From: Caldilineaceae bacterium | GTDB lineage: Bacteria > Chloroflexota > Anaerolineae > Caldilineales > Caldilineaceae | DNA: 64,000 nucleotides | Direction of reading: 5' to 3' | Assembly (NCBI GenBank): GCA_020634755.1 | Contig: JACKBC010000028.1 | Span: forward strand, 24,346 to 88,345 | Shown here: piece after piece, positions 1-8,396 of the stretch | Position numbering within the stretch: the stretch's first letter is position 1 | How the letters are laid out: the number at the start of each line of letters is the position of its first letter | The notes under the pieces: model-generated | The model's input: only the letters and a program-made list of their open reading frames with translations | The model's database searches: none | Told to the model about the DNA's origin: nothing | Program-made: the position numbers and the translations under genes

Positions 1-23
1 CAGATATGAAGAGGAGAGCAGAT

Positions 24-707
24 ATGAAAACAAACCGCAGACTGGTCAACCTACTCGCAGCAGGAAATATTGTGGTGATGCTCACGGCCCCTTGGTTGGT
101 ATTCAACAACGGTGGTTTGACAAAGGTTGTCGCCGAAGGGGTGGATATGACTTCGGCCACATTGGCATCTATGTTGAACCCTGAACAAGCGGGGATTGCG
201 CAAACTGGTCTGGCAACGGCCAACGCAGATTTAACGGCCGCACAGAGCAAGAACCAAGAGCTGCAACAAATGGTTGACCTCATGCAAGCGCGCGAAGCAG
301 CGTATCAACAAGCCATTGCGGATGCCAACCAGAAGATTGCCGAATTGGAGCAATTTGGGACGAGCACCCGGGCCATCTTTAGCAGCCAAAACAGCGAGTT
401 AGGCGTTACGGTGCAAACATTACAAGCGCGTGAAGCTGAATTTCAAGCTCGCATTAGCACAGCCAACCAGACCATTCAAGACCTCGAAAACCGATTGGCC
501 CAAAGCCAGAGCGATTTGAGCGGACTGCAAGCGCAAAATAACGAACTGGTACAGATGCTCCAAATTATGCAGGCCCGCGAAGCACAATATCAAGCGCAGC
601 TGCAAACAGCCAATCAAGCGCTGGCCAATACAGGCGGCCAGAGCAGCGGCGCATCTGAAAACGGCGCACATTATTGGGAACATGGAGAACATGAAAATGA
701 CGACTAG
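24..707 (+). CDS. Membrane-anchored coiled-coil protein with three internal repeats and a His/acidic tail
   Basis: Unknown function. The 227-residue protein has a basic start, one hydrophobic segment at about residues 8-30 (signal anchor or signal peptide) and then an almost entirely helical Gln/Ala/Glu-rich coiled coil. A unit built around MQAREAxYQ...ANQ recurs three times (near residues 86, 132 and 181), so the rod grew by internal duplication. The tail (HYWEHGEHENDD) is rich in His and acidic residues and could bind metal; that is inference. The ATG at 24 is preferred over the in-frame ATG at 6 because GAGGAG lies 7 bases before it. It overlaps the next gene by a few bases and stands two genes before a haem-type ferric reductase homologue, suggesting a shared role. 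Confidence 0.75.
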   Translation: MKTNRRLVNLLAAGNIVVMLTAPWLVFNNGGLTKVVAEGVDMTSATLASMLNPEQAGIAQTGLATANADLTAAQSKNQELQQMVDLMQAREAAYQQAIADANQKIAELEQFGTSTRAIFSSQNSELGVTVQTLQAREAEFQARISTANQTIQDLENRLAQSQSDLSGLQAQNNELVQMLQIMQAREAQYQAQLQTANQALANTGGQSSGASENGAHYWEHGEHENDD

Positions 708-1203
708 ATCACACTTGCCCAGTCAACCACCCCAGTCCAAAGCACCCAGGTCGCAATATGCGCTGGGGCTGCTTAGAACAACCATTATTACGGGCAGCCT
801 GTTGGCCACCATTATGGGCGCGCAGCTGCTTGCCCAAAACGAAGCCGCCACCACCGTCAGTGAAGCGACCGTCAATGAAATCGCATTCACAAGCAGCGCA
901 GCGTCGGGCAGTGACACGGCTGCGTGGGCGGCAACGCTACAAGCGATTCCCACCGTGGCCAGCACCACGCAAATCGCGCTGGATGACCCAATTTCCAACA
1001 CGGCTACATTGACGGCCGTGCCGACCCTGCAACCAGTGCCCGAAATAATAACGCCTTCGACAGAGCAAACGGCCAACGTCACCGCCAACGACACCGCCAA
1101 TGTTACGGCCAACGACACGGCAGCAGTTCTCTCGTTTCAGCCACAAACCATTAATCCTGTCCAGGTTCAAGCACCGGTCACGCGCAGTCGTTCATCGCGT
1201 TAA
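697..1203 (+). CDS. Small Thr/Ala-rich membrane-anchored protein, unknown function
   Basis: Unknown family. About 168 residues: a short cytoplasmic N-terminus with Pro, Ser and basic residues, one hydrophobic segment at about residues 24-45 (GLLRTTIITGSLLATIMGAQ), then a low-complexity Thr/Ala/Val/Pro-rich exported part with a short repeat (TANDTANV, about two units) and a basic end (VTRSRSSR). ATGs at 682, 691 and 697 are all in frame. 697 has the best spacing to GGAG at 684-687. The start overlaps the end of the preceding coiled-coil gene, so the two are almost certainly co-transcribed and perhaps translationally coupled. It may be a partner of the neighbouring membrane haem protein; the sequence alone does not show this. 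Confidence 0.65.
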   Translation: MTTRSHLPSQPPQSKAPRSQYALGLLRTTIITGSLLATIMGAQLLAQNEAATTVSEATVNEIAFTSSAASGSDTAAWAATLQAIPTVASTTQIALDDPISNTATLTAVPTLQPVPEIITPSTEQTANVTANDTANVTANDTAAVLSFQPQTINPVQVQAPVTRSRSSR

Positions 1204-1258
1204 GAATTGGATACGAATTGAATATCCATGCAGTTCGACAATTTTCAATCAGAGAAAT

Positions 1259-1311
1259 GAGAATCGGAGTTTCATAACGCCTGTTGAGTTTATGCAAAAC
1301 TCCGGTTCTCA
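1259..1311. other. Imperfect inverted repeat (hairpin) between small anchored protein and ferric reductase gene
   Basis: TGAGAATCGGAGTTT at 1259-1273 pairs with AAACTCCGGTTCTCA at 1297-1311 with one G-T mismatch; the loop is 23 bases. No T-tract follows, so it is not a classical terminator. A similar hairpin (AGAAATCAGGTTTTG / AAACCCGGTTTCT) occurs at 51118-51146, which suggests a loose family of intergenic hairpins. Confidence 0.55.
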
Positions 1312-1377
1312 TCTCAACCGCAGTATAACGTTATTTCGACATATTTTTGAACTTTTTAGCGAAACGTATATAACATT

Positions 1378-2100
1378 ATGGCACTCTATCAACCATCAAC
1401 CTCTTCAAATATCGATATCAGCCTGCCCACCCGCACATCGGCCGCGAGCCGGGCGGTGACCTGGATCGGCACAATCGGTTTGCTGGCGCTTTTGTTCTGG
1501 CTCGTAATGCATTCAGCCCTGGCGCAGGCAGCACCATCCACCCTGCTGACCAGTGAAAAGCTGTCCTGGTATCTCACGCGGGCCAGCGGCGCCGTGGCCT
1601 ATCTACTCCTTTCGGCCTCAACCGTTTGGGGGCTGTTCTTGAGCACCAAGATTGTCAAAGAGTGGGTACCGGCGCCCATTGCGTTGGCCATGCACAACTA
1701 CCTGTCGTGGACCGCCATCGGGCTTTCGATGCTGCACGCCTTTGTGCTTCTTTTTGACAGCTACTATACTTACAGCATAGCCAACTTGCTCATTCCGTTT
1801 ACCGGGCCATATGAACCAGGTTGGGTGGGAGCCGGCATCATTGGCTTCTACCTAATGCTAATCACATCCATTAGCTTTTACTGCCGCCAGTGGATAGGCC
1901 AGAAAGCCTGGCGCAAGCTGCATTACTTCACCTTCGGCGCCTATGTGTTGACCACGCTGCATGGTTGGCAGGCCGGCACAGATAGCGCTCAGCTTACGCC
2001 CATCTATTGGACCAGCTTAGCGCTTGTGCTCTTTCTCACCGTCTATCGTATTCTGGACGCCCTAAATCGCAGATATTTGACGGCGCCAAGCCGATTATAA
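1378..2100 (+). CDS. Ferric reductase-like transmembrane haem protein
   Basis: A 240-residue membrane protein with six predicted helices (about 28-50, 66-90, 100-127, 149-168, 178-199, 207-226). Two His pairs sit on neighbouring helices in the pattern expected for bis-haem ligation: H106/H120 and H182/H195, 13-14 residues apart. This matches the ferric-reductase-like transmembrane domain (YedZ/MsrQ, NADPH oxidase and ferric reductase superfamily). No FAD or NAD(P)H domain follows, so it would pass electrons between separate partners across the membrane, as MsrQ does. No molybdoenzyme partner is in the window; one may lie upstream. The stop codon lies inside the TTATAA of a repeat element, so the last bases of the gene may derive from the insertion. 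Confidence 0.8.
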   Translation: MALYQPSTSSNIDISLPTRTSAASRAVTWIGTIGLLALLFWLVMHSALAQAAPSTLLTSEKLSWYLTRASGAVAYLLLSASTVWGLFLSTKIVKEWVPAPIALAMHNYLSWTAIGLSMLHAFVLLFDSYYTYSIANLLIPFTGPYEPGWVGAGIIGFYLMLITSISFYCRQWIGQKAWRKLHYFTFGAYVLTTLHGWQAGTDSAQLTPIYWTSLALVLFLTVYRILDALNRRYLTAPSRL

Positions 2101-2231
2101 ACTCACGTTACGCAGCGACAGCCAGTCTGCTAGAGAGAAACAGGAAAGTCGGCTCGCCGACTTTCCTCTAGGCTTGCGTAACATAAGTTGTCTTGCGTAA
2201 CATAAGTTGTCTTGCGTAACATAAGTTATAA
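2095..2231. repeat. TTATAA-ended inverted-repeat element, copy A (with triplicated end)
   Basis: One of three copies of a short non-coding element (others at 63644-63743 and 63827-63926, which lie in the opposite orientation). Both ends read TTATAA followed by a terminal inverted repeat related to ACTYAYGTTACGCA. The centre holds a strong hairpin (GGAAAGTCGGC / GCCGACTTTCC), and the stretch GAGAGAAACAGGAAAG is shared with the other copies. In this copy the right terminal repeat is tandemly triplicated (unit CTTGCGTAACATAAGTTGT, 19 bases, about 2173-2229). The left TTATAA contains the stop codon of the ferric-reductase gene. Confidence 0.8.
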
Positions 2232-2250
2232 AGTATCAATAGTATGCTAT

Positions 2251-2946
2251 ATGCCAAAAATTCTTTTGATTGATGACGACCGCCTGATTACCGGGCCATT
2301 GGTCAAGACCATGACCCAGCAGGGATACGAAGTGCAGGCCGCAGATAATGGTCGCCGCGGGCTAGAGCTGGCCGCCAGCTATCTGCCCGATCTGGTGGTG
2401 CTGGATGTAATGATGCCGGAACTGGACGGCTGGAGCGTCTGCCGCCAGCTGCGCGAACGCAGCAACGTACCGATTCTCATGCTAACGGCGCTGGGCGACG
2501 AAGTAGATCGCATTCTGGGGTTGGAGCTGGGCGCCGATGACTATCTGACCAAGCCATTTAGCACGCGTGAACTGTTAGCGCGCATCAAGGCCATGTTGCG
2601 TCGGGTGGAACTAGATCGCACCGTCTCGCCCGATACCATTTTACAGGTGGGCGATGTCCAGCTCGACCTGAACAGTCGCTGCGTGACCAAGGCTGGCGAG
2701 CTGCTCAATTTGCGCCACAAAGAATTTGAGCTGTTGGCGCTCCTGATGAGCCGCGCCGGCCAAGCCGTCTCGCGCGCCGAAATCTTCGACCTGGTGTGGG
2801 GAACCGACTGGATCGGCGACACGCGCACGCTGGATGTTCACATTCGCTGGCTGCGTGAAAAAATAGAAGACGACCCCGCACAGCCCCGCTACATCCAGAC
2901 CGTGCGCGCTGTGGGTTACCGCTTTGCGGCTGAGGTGGCCGCATGA
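2251..2946 (+). CDS. OmpR-family response regulator
   Basis: A 231-residue two-domain DNA-binding response regulator. The receiver has the acidic pocket D8-D9-D10, phospho-acceptor D52 (VVLDVMMPELDG), T79 and K101 (LTKPF). The C-terminal half is a winged helix of the OmpR/PhoB type (LNLRHKEFELLALL, then the DVHIRWLREKIEDD recognition region and the VGYRF hairpin). The ATG at 2251 gives the usual start (MPKILLIDDD). An in-frame ATG at 2212 would begin inside the repeat element and is rejected. It overlaps the sensor kinase by four bases (ATGA), so the pair forms one operon. Its target is unknown; the membrane redox genes just upstream are candidates. Confidence 0.95.
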   Translation: MPKILLIDDDRLITGPLVKTMTQQGYEVQAADNGRRGLELAASYLPDLVVLDVMMPELDGWSVCRQLRERSNVPILMLTALGDEVDRILGLELGADDYLTKPFSTRELLARIKAMLRRVELDRTVSPDTILQVGDVQLDLNSRCVTKAGELLNLRHKEFELLALLMSRAGQAVSRAEIFDLVWGTDWIGDTRTLDVHIRWLREKIEDDPAQPRYIQTVRAVGYRFAAEVAA

Positions 2947-4379
2947 ACGCCTTGCGCAGCCTCCGCGCAAGGCTGCTCTTTACCTATTTGGGGCTAATCG
3001 TGCTGGGCTTCGGTGGGCTTACCTGGTTGGCGGGCCGACAGATTGAGCAGAGCATCTACGACGATTTCTCCAACAATTTACGCGTTCAAGCCTTGCTGCT
3101 GGCCTCCACCATTTCGTCTTCCTACGGGGGCGAAGGGGAACACGGTTCGCTGCCCACACACCTGCAATCCTTTGTGTCGCAGGCTGCGGGTCATGCCGAA
3201 GCACAAGTGTCGATTTTAAATGCGCGGGGGGATATTGTGCTGGATAGCAGCGGCGCACGCAGCGGAGAAAATCTGCGCGACGCGCCTGAAATTATCCAGG
3301 CGCAGGGCAGCGCCAGCGGGTACGATAAACGCACCGGCCCCGATGGTGTAGATATGGTCTACACGGCGGCACAGGTCAATTATGAACATGGCCCGGCCGG
3401 TTATGTGCGGCTAGGCGCACCCGATTACATCCCCAAACAAGCCGCGCGCCGGCAGTGGATGGTTTTGGGGCTGGGCTTTCTGCTCTTTTCTATAGTGGGT
3501 ATGTTTATCAGCTTTTGGCTGCTGGCCACATTGACGCGGCCCTTGCAGCGGCTGCGCAACACGGCGCTCAACATGGCCAGCGGCGATTTGAGCCAGCGCG
3601 TTCATCCGGTGGGGCGCGATGAAATTGGCGAAGTGAGTCGTGCGTTTAACGAAATGGCCGAACGGGTGGAAGCCATGGTCACCGAGCAGCGGGCCTTTGC
3701 CAGCAACGCTTCGCACGAGCTGCGCACGCCGCTCTCCACCGTGCGCTTGCGCACCGAAGCATTGCGCGCCGGCGCCGTCGATGACGATACGGCTGTGCAA
3801 TACATTGCCGAAATTGATCAGGAAGTGCGTCGCATGAGCGGCTTGGTGGATGATCTGATCCTGCTTTCACGGCTGGACGCCAATCGCCTGGCTGCCGGTC
3901 AAGAACAGGTGGACATGGGGCGCATGGTGCGCGCAGTCTTGCGGGAATTGGCGCCGCTGGCCGAGAGCAAAGCGATTACACTCCAAGAAAATATACCCGC
4001 CACGCCGCAATTTACCATTGAAGTCAACATGAATCATCTGCGCGTGGTCATTCGCAACCTGCTGGAAAATGCCATTAAATATACGCCGGCGGGCGGTGCG
4101 GTAGCGGTTAATTTGACGCCCCAAAATGGGCGCATCCAGCTGCAAATTATCGATAACGGTCAAGGCATTGCCGCAGAAGATTTACCGCGCTTGGGCCAGC
4201 GTTTCTACCGCGGCGATAAAGCGCACTCGCGCCAGCATGATGGCGTGGGCTTAGGATTGTCGCTGGTGCATTCAATCGTCAATTTGTATCATGGCGAAAT
4301 GCAAATTGAAAGTGATGGCGTGGGCAAAGGTACACGCGTCACCGTGCTGTGGCCAGTTGCCAGCGTGGATGAAGCATAG
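2943..4379 (+). CDS. Membrane sensor histidine kinase (HAMP-HisKA-HATPase)
   Basis: A 478-residue sensor kinase, partner of the preceding regulator (ATGA overlap). Residues 12-30 form the first membrane helix, about 31-172 an extracytoplasmic sensor domain, about 173-197 the second helix, then HAMP (TRPLQRLRNTALNMASGDLS). The H-box FASNASHELRTPLS carries phospho-acceptor H258. The ATPase domain has an N-box (NLLENAIKYTP), G1 (DNGQGIAAEDL) and G2 (GVGLGLSLVHSI). All catalytic motifs look intact. The signal cannot be inferred from the sensor domain, which has no Cys or obvious haem site. Confidence 0.95.
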   Translation: MNALRSLRARLLFTYLGLIVLGFGGLTWLAGRQIEQSIYDDFSNNLRVQALLLASTISSSYGGEGEHGSLPTHLQSFVSQAAGHAEAQVSILNARGDIVLDSSGARSGENLRDAPEIIQAQGSASGYDKRTGPDGVDMVYTAAQVNYEHGPAGYVRLGAPDYIPKQAARRQWMVLGLGFLLFSIVGMFISFWLLATLTRPLQRLRNTALNMASGDLSQRVHPVGRDEIGEVSRAFNEMAERVEAMVTEQRAFASNASHELRTPLSTVRLRTEALRAGAVDDDTAVQYIAEIDQEVRRMSGLVDDLILLSRLDANRLAAGQEQVDMGRMVRAVLRELAPLAESKAITLQENIPATPQFTIEVNMNHLRVVIRNLLENAIKYTPAGGAVAVNLTPQNGRIQLQIIDNGQGIAAEDLPRLGQRFYRGDKAHSRQHDGVGLGLSLVHSIVNLYHGEMQIESDGVGKGTRVTVLWPVASVDEA

Positions 4380-4474
4380 ATTAGTTATGCAGAGGATTCT
4401 ATGCTGCCCCATTTTTGCCCCCAAGCCGAAACGCACCCTCTTTGATGAACGAAAATGCCATTGCGTTCAAATCA

Positions 4475-4483
4475 TGCTATAAT
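4475..4483 (+). promoter_or_regulatory. Candidate extended -10 promoter for the rhamnose genes
   Basis: TGCTATAAT at 4475-4483 is an exact TATAAT with the TGn extension, 55 bases before the rhamnulokinase start. No good -35 hexamer lies at the normal distance, as is allowed for extended -10 promoters. The rhamnulokinase start is preceded by GAGGGAG about 8 bases upstream. Confidence 0.45.
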
Positions 4484-4537
4484 TTTTAGGCACACATTTT
4501 GAACAAAATCGGTTCGTTATCATTGAGGGAGTGACGC

Positions 4538-6034
4538 ATGAGTCGCGGCGGCAGCTATTTAGCTTTTGACCTGGGCGCAGAGAGCGGGCGCGCCATATTG
4601 GGGCAAATTGATGATGCCCAGTTGAGTCTGACCGAAGTGCATCGCTTTACCAATACGCCCGTTCTCATTCCCACCGCCCCCGGCCAACAGACGTTGCATT
4701 GGGATGTGCCGGGGCTCTGGCGTGAGATCAAAACGGGGTTGGCCGCGGCGAGCGCTCAGCATGGATCGATCAGTGGGCTGGGGCTGGACACTTGGGGCGT
4801 CGACTTTGGCCTGTTGGACCGCAACGGCGCGCTGCTGGCTAACCCGGTTCACTATCGAGACAGCCGCACCGACGGCATGATGGACGCCGCCTTTGCGCGC
4901 GTGCCCAAAGCCGAGATCTTCGCCCAAACTGGCATCCAGTTTATGCAGCTTAACAGCCTCTATCAGCTGCTGGCGCTGGTGCAAAACCGTTCGCCGCTGC
5001 TGGATATGGCCGAGACGTTTTTAACAATGCCAGATTTATTCAACTTCTGGCTCACTGGTCGCAAAGCCGCCGAATTTACCAACGCCACCACTACCCAATG
5101 TTACAATCCCCTCCAGCGAGACTGGGCCTTTCCCATGCTCGAAAAGCTGGGCATTCCCACAACGTTCTTTCCAGAAGTGGTGCAGCCCGGTTCCATTTTG
5201 GGGCCCCTGCGTGAAGATATTGCGTCCGAAGTTGACGTCCCCGGCATGACCGTGGTGACGCCGGCCTGCCACGACACGGGTTCGGCCGTAGCCGCAGTGC
5301 CGGCTACCGGCGCCGACTTTGCTTGGATCAGTTCCGGCACCTGGTCGATTCTGGGCGTAGAGGTTACCGAAGCCGTGGTCAACGCGCAGGCATTGGCCTA
5401 CAATTTGACCAATGAAGGCGGCGTCAACGGCACATATCGTCTGTGCAAAAACGTGATGGGCATGTGGCCCATTCAGGAATCGTTGCGCATGTGGAATCGG
5501 GCCGGGCAAAATTACACATATGCCGACCTGGCCCCGCTGGCCCAACAGGCTGAATCGCTCCGTTTTCTCATTGACCCCGATCACGATGATTTCCTCAAGC
5601 CGGGCGACATGCCGGCGCGCATTCGCGCCTTTTGCCGCCGCACCGGCCAGGGTGAACCAGAAAATCACGCCCAAATTGTGCGCTGCGTGCTGGAAAGCCT
5701 GGCGCTCAAATATCGGCTGGTGTTGGAAAATTTAGAGGAGTTGCTGGAGCGGCCATTGCAGCCCATTCACATTGTGGGCGGCGGTTCGCAGAATGCGCTG
5801 CTCAATCAATTTACCGCCGACGCTACCGGCAAGCAGGTGGTCGCCGGGCCCGTGGAAGCAACCGCCATTGGCAACATTTTGGTGCAAGCGCTGGCGCTGG
5901 GCAACTTGGCTTCGCTGCAAGAGGGGCGCTCTCTGGTGCGGCGCACCACCGATTTAGGCGTATATGAGCCAAGCGACCGCGCCCAATGGGATCAGGCATA
6001 TGGCCGCTTTACAGAGATGCTTGCCGCCGCATGA
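4538..6034 (+). CDS. rhaB: Rhamnulokinase
   Basis: Phosphorylates L-rhamnulose to L-rhamnulose 1-phosphate with ATP, the second step of L-rhamnose breakdown. The 498-residue protein has the FGGY sugar-kinase fold: the N-terminal ATP loop DLGAESGR (11-18), the RhaB-typical SGTWSILGVE (from about 265) and the second-domain GGGSQN motif (from about 413). Its length is normal for RhaB (about 490). Assignment to rhamnulose rather than another FGGY substrate rests on the motif set and on the isomerase and aldolase downstream. It overlaps the next gene by four bases (ATGA). Confidence 0.92.
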   Translation: MSRGGSYLAFDLGAESGRAILGQIDDAQLSLTEVHRFTNTPVLIPTAPGQQTLHWDVPGLWREIKTGLAAASAQHGSISGLGLDTWGVDFGLLDRNGALLANPVHYRDSRTDGMMDAAFARVPKAEIFAQTGIQFMQLNSLYQLLALVQNRSPLLDMAETFLTMPDLFNFWLTGRKAAEFTNATTTQCYNPLQRDWAFPMLEKLGIPTTFFPEVVQPGSILGPLREDIASEVDVPGMTVVTPACHDTGSAVAAVPATGADFAWISSGTWSILGVEVTEAVVNAQALAYNLTNEGGVNGTYRLCKNVMGMWPIQESLRMWNRAGQNYTYADLAPLAQQAESLRFLIDPDHDDFLKPGDMPARIRAFCRRTGQGEPENHAQIVRCVLESLALKYRLVLENLEELLERPLQPIHIVGGGSQNALLNQFTADATGKQVVAGPVEATAIGNILVQALALGNLASLQEGRSLVRRTTDLGVYEPSDRAQWDQAYGRFTEMLAAA

Positions 6035-6828
6035 GCAGTCCCGTCGCTGACCGCCCTGACCTCAACTTTGAGGCGCTGGCCCAACGGTTTGATGGTCCGG
6101 GCGTGCGCGCCATTGCGCTGCTGGGTAGCCACGCTCGGGGCGATGCCGGCATCTACAGCGATGTAGATTTGCAGCGCCTGGTGGACGCGGCGCCGGGTAA
6201 ACTGCCGCCGGGCGATTCACATCTGATAGATGGCCATCTGGTCGTGGTCGGGACAGTTACGCCGTCCGGGGTCGAGGCGTGGTTCACCGAACCGCAGCAG
6301 GCCACCAATATGATAGCCGGCCTGCAACCGGCGCGGGCGCTCATCGACCGCGACAACTATTTTGGCCAAATTCAGCGCCGCGCCCGCGCTTTTCGGTGGG
6401 ATGCAGAAATGCAGGCCAAAGCCAATACCTACGCCAGCGAACAGATGGTGGGCTGGATCGAAGAAGCCCACAAAGGGCTGCAAGGGCTCATGCTTGACGA
6501 TGTGGGGCGGTTGCTGTTGGGTCGCTTTGGTCTTTCGTGGGGACTCTTGGGCATCGTCAAGGTGCAGCGCGGCGTCATGTTGCGCACCGAAAACGAAATG
6601 TTGGCGCGCGTCGTTGACAGCGTGGGCGCTGAGACAGAATGGGCGCTGCTCTGTCGAATGGCCTTTGGCCTGCATGAAGCGGGGCAGCCCCCACCATCCG
6701 TTCATGATGAAGTGCGCGCCGGGTTGCGGCTTTACGTGGAGACGGCAAAGCTCCTGGCCCATGCCATCCAGCCCCAGCACGCGCCGCTGATCACACAAAC
6801 CGTTGAGCATATTGAAGCATTCCTGTAG
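6031..6828 (+). CDS. MNT/KNT-type nucleotidyltransferase domain protein
   Basis: A 265-residue protein of the DNA polymerase beta-like nucleotidyltransferase superfamily. The defining motif is present: LLGSHARGDAG (G32, S33) followed by YSDVDL (D44, D46). The rest is mainly helical, as in stand-alone nucleotidyltransferases such as aminoglycoside adenylyltransferases. Substrate unknown. It starts on the ATGA overlap with the rhamnulokinase stop, so it is translated with the rhamnose genes, although no nucleotidyl transfer is known in that pathway. The original antibiotic-type function is possible, but the operon position argues for a metabolic or regulatory role (inference). Confidence 0.82.
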   Translation: MSSPVADRPDLNFEALAQRFDGPGVRAIALLGSHARGDAGIYSDVDLQRLVDAAPGKLPPGDSHLIDGHLVVVGTVTPSGVEAWFTEPQQATNMIAGLQPARALIDRDNYFGQIQRRARAFRWDAEMQAKANTYASEQMVGWIEEAHKGLQGLMLDDVGRLLLGRFGLSWGLLGIVKVQRGVMLRTENEMLARVVDSVGAETEWALLCRMAFGLHEAGQPPPSVHDEVRAGLRLYVETAKLLAHAIQPQHAPLITQTVEHIEAFL

Positions 6829-6848
6829 GACAACTTTCCTAAGTTGTC
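6825..6848. repeat. REP-like palindrome overlapping the nucleotidyltransferase stop
   Basis: GTAGGACAACTTTCC followed by TAAGTTGTC: the arms GACAACTT and AAGTTGTC pair around a short loop. It belongs with the palindromes at 34654, 34764, 34802 and 34829. It supplies the stop codon TAG of the upstream gene and runs straight into the 17-base tandem repeat that follows. Confidence 0.6.
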
Positions 6849-6926
6849 TTCGGGCAAGAGTTGTCTTCGGGCAAGAGTTGTCTTCGGGCAAGCGTTGTCT
6901 TCGGGCAAGCGTTGTCTTCGGGCAAG
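6842..6926. repeat. Five tandem copies of a 17-base repeat
   Basis: The unit MGTTGTCTTCGGGCAAG (M = A or C) is repeated five times at 6842, 6859, 6876, 6893 and 6910, differing only in the first base (A,A,A,C,C). A small hairpin follows (GTTGGG / CCCAAC, 6926-6944). The array fills the gap between the nucleotidyltransferase and L-rhamnose isomerase genes and ends 53 bases before the isomerase start. It has no spacers, so it is not a CRISPR. Confidence 0.9.
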
Positions 6927-6978
6927 TTGGGAAATTTGCCCAACAAAACAAAAATCAAAAAGCAAGGAACCAAGACAA

Positions 6979-8223
6979 ATGAGCGACCACAAAGCAGCCT
7001 ATGAAATTTTAGCCGCCGATTTGGAACGCCAGGGGCTAGATGTCAACGCCATTAAAGAGGCCATTAAGAATCACCATATTGAAACGCCAAGCTGGGGATA
7101 CGCCAACAGCGGCACGCGCTTTAAAGCCTTTCCCTGGCCCGGCGCCGCGACCACCACGCGTGAAAAGATGGATGACGCCGCCATGGTCCATAAGATGACC
7201 GGCATTGCCCCCACCGTGGCCGTCCACATCCCGTGGGATAAGCCCGAAGATGGTGACTATGACGCCTTTCGCCAATATGCCGAAGAACAGGGTGTGCGCA
7301 TCGGCGCGGTCAATCCCAACGTGTTTCAGGATGATCAGTATAAACTGGGCTCTTTCGGCAACCCAGACAGCGGCGTGCAAGAGCAAGCGCTGGATCACAT
7401 GCTGGAATGCTGCGAGATTATGACCAAAACCAACAGCGACATTCTGAGCCTCTGGTTTGCCGATGGCACCAACTATGCCGGGCAGGATAATCTGCGCGCG
7501 CGCAAGCGCCGTTTTGAGCAGGCGCTGGCCACCACGTATAAGAATTTGCCGGCGGGCGGGCGCATGCTGGTTGAATATAAATTTTTCGAACCGGCCTTTT
7601 ATAGCACCGACGTGCCGGATTGGGGTACGGCCTACGCCTGGTGTTTGAAGCTGGGTGAGCAGGCGCAGGTGCTGGTAGACTTGGGCCATCACGCTCAGGG
7701 CGTAAACATTGAACAGATCGTGGCCTTTTTGCTGGATGAAGGGCGGTTGGGTGGTTTCCACTTCAACAACCGCAAATATGCCGATGACGACTTGATTGTG
7801 GGCAGCGTTAATCCATACGAACTTTTCCTGATTTACAATGAATTGAACAGCGCGGCTTTTGGCCAAGATGAACCGGCACGCGCCACGGCGCAAAACATTG
7901 CCTATATGATTGATCAGTGCCACAATATTGAGGGTAAAATCGCCCCCATGATCCAATCGGTGCTCAATTGTCAGGAAGCGTTTGCCAAATCTATGTTGGT
8001 CAACCAGACGGCTTTGGCCGATGCCCAAGCAGCCGGCGAAGTGCTGGCGGCCCACAACATAATGAACAGCGCCTATCGCACCGATGTACGCCCGCTGTTG
8101 GCCCAGGTGCGCGCGGAGATGGGAACGCCCGCCGATCCAATTGCAGCATATAAAGCCAGCGGTTATGAAGAGAAGATTCAGGCAGCGCGTGGCGTCAAAG
8201 CTTCGAGCGGAGGATTTCAATAA
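6979..8223 (+). CDS. rhaI: L-rhamnose isomerase (RhaI type)
   Basis: Interconverts L-rhamnose and L-rhamnulose, the first catabolic step. The 414-residue metal-dependent TIM barrel resembles the Pseudomonas stutzeri/rhizobial RhaI class rather than E. coli RhaA: the N-terminal HHIETPSWGYANSGTRFKAF, the metal-ligand region EYKFFEP (E199), DLGHHAQG (from 234) and GFHFNNRKYADDDL (from about 259). The ATG at 6979 (MSDHKAAYEIL) is preferred. Reading further upstream would translate the 17-base tandem repeat, and AAGGA lies about 11 bases before this ATG. The gene follows rhaB and the nucleotidyltransferase and precedes the aldolase fusion. Confidence 0.92.
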   Translation: MSDHKAAYEILAADLERQGLDVNAIKEAIKNHHIETPSWGYANSGTRFKAFPWPGAATTTREKMDDAAMVHKMTGIAPTVAVHIPWDKPEDGDYDAFRQYAEEQGVRIGAVNPNVFQDDQYKLGSFGNPDSGVQEQALDHMLECCEIMTKTNSDILSLWFADGTNYAGQDNLRARKRRFEQALATTYKNLPAGGRMLVEYKFFEPAFYSTDVPDWGTAYAWCLKLGEQAQVLVDLGHHAQGVNIEQIVAFLLDEGRLGGFHFNNRKYADDDLIVGSVNPYELFLIYNELNSAAFGQDEPARATAQNIAYMIDQCHNIEGKIAPMIQSVLNCQEAFAKSMLVNQTALADAQAAGEVLAAHNIMNSAYRTDVRPLLAQVRAEMGTPADPIAAYKASGYEEKIQAARGVKASSGGFQ

Positions 8224-8396
8224 TGCATACTAAAAGATATAGAAATAACGCCAGATGAATTTTTGCACTTACTCCAGACACTTTAAGTGCATAAAGTTAA
8301 GATACGCTCAACGCGATCATCTTAAACCGAGACAATACAACCAGAACAACAGCCAGGACTTTCATAAAGTCAATATTCGTTTTAGTGGAGAAATCA

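Noticed and set aside
6842..6926. CRISPR array
   Set aside because: The 17-base units abut directly, with no spacers, and no cas genes are present.
7036..8220. 394-codon open frame on the minus strand opposite L-rhamnose isomerase
   Set aside because: It is the antisense of a well-supported enzyme gene; its product is low in recognisable motifs and it has no ribosome site.
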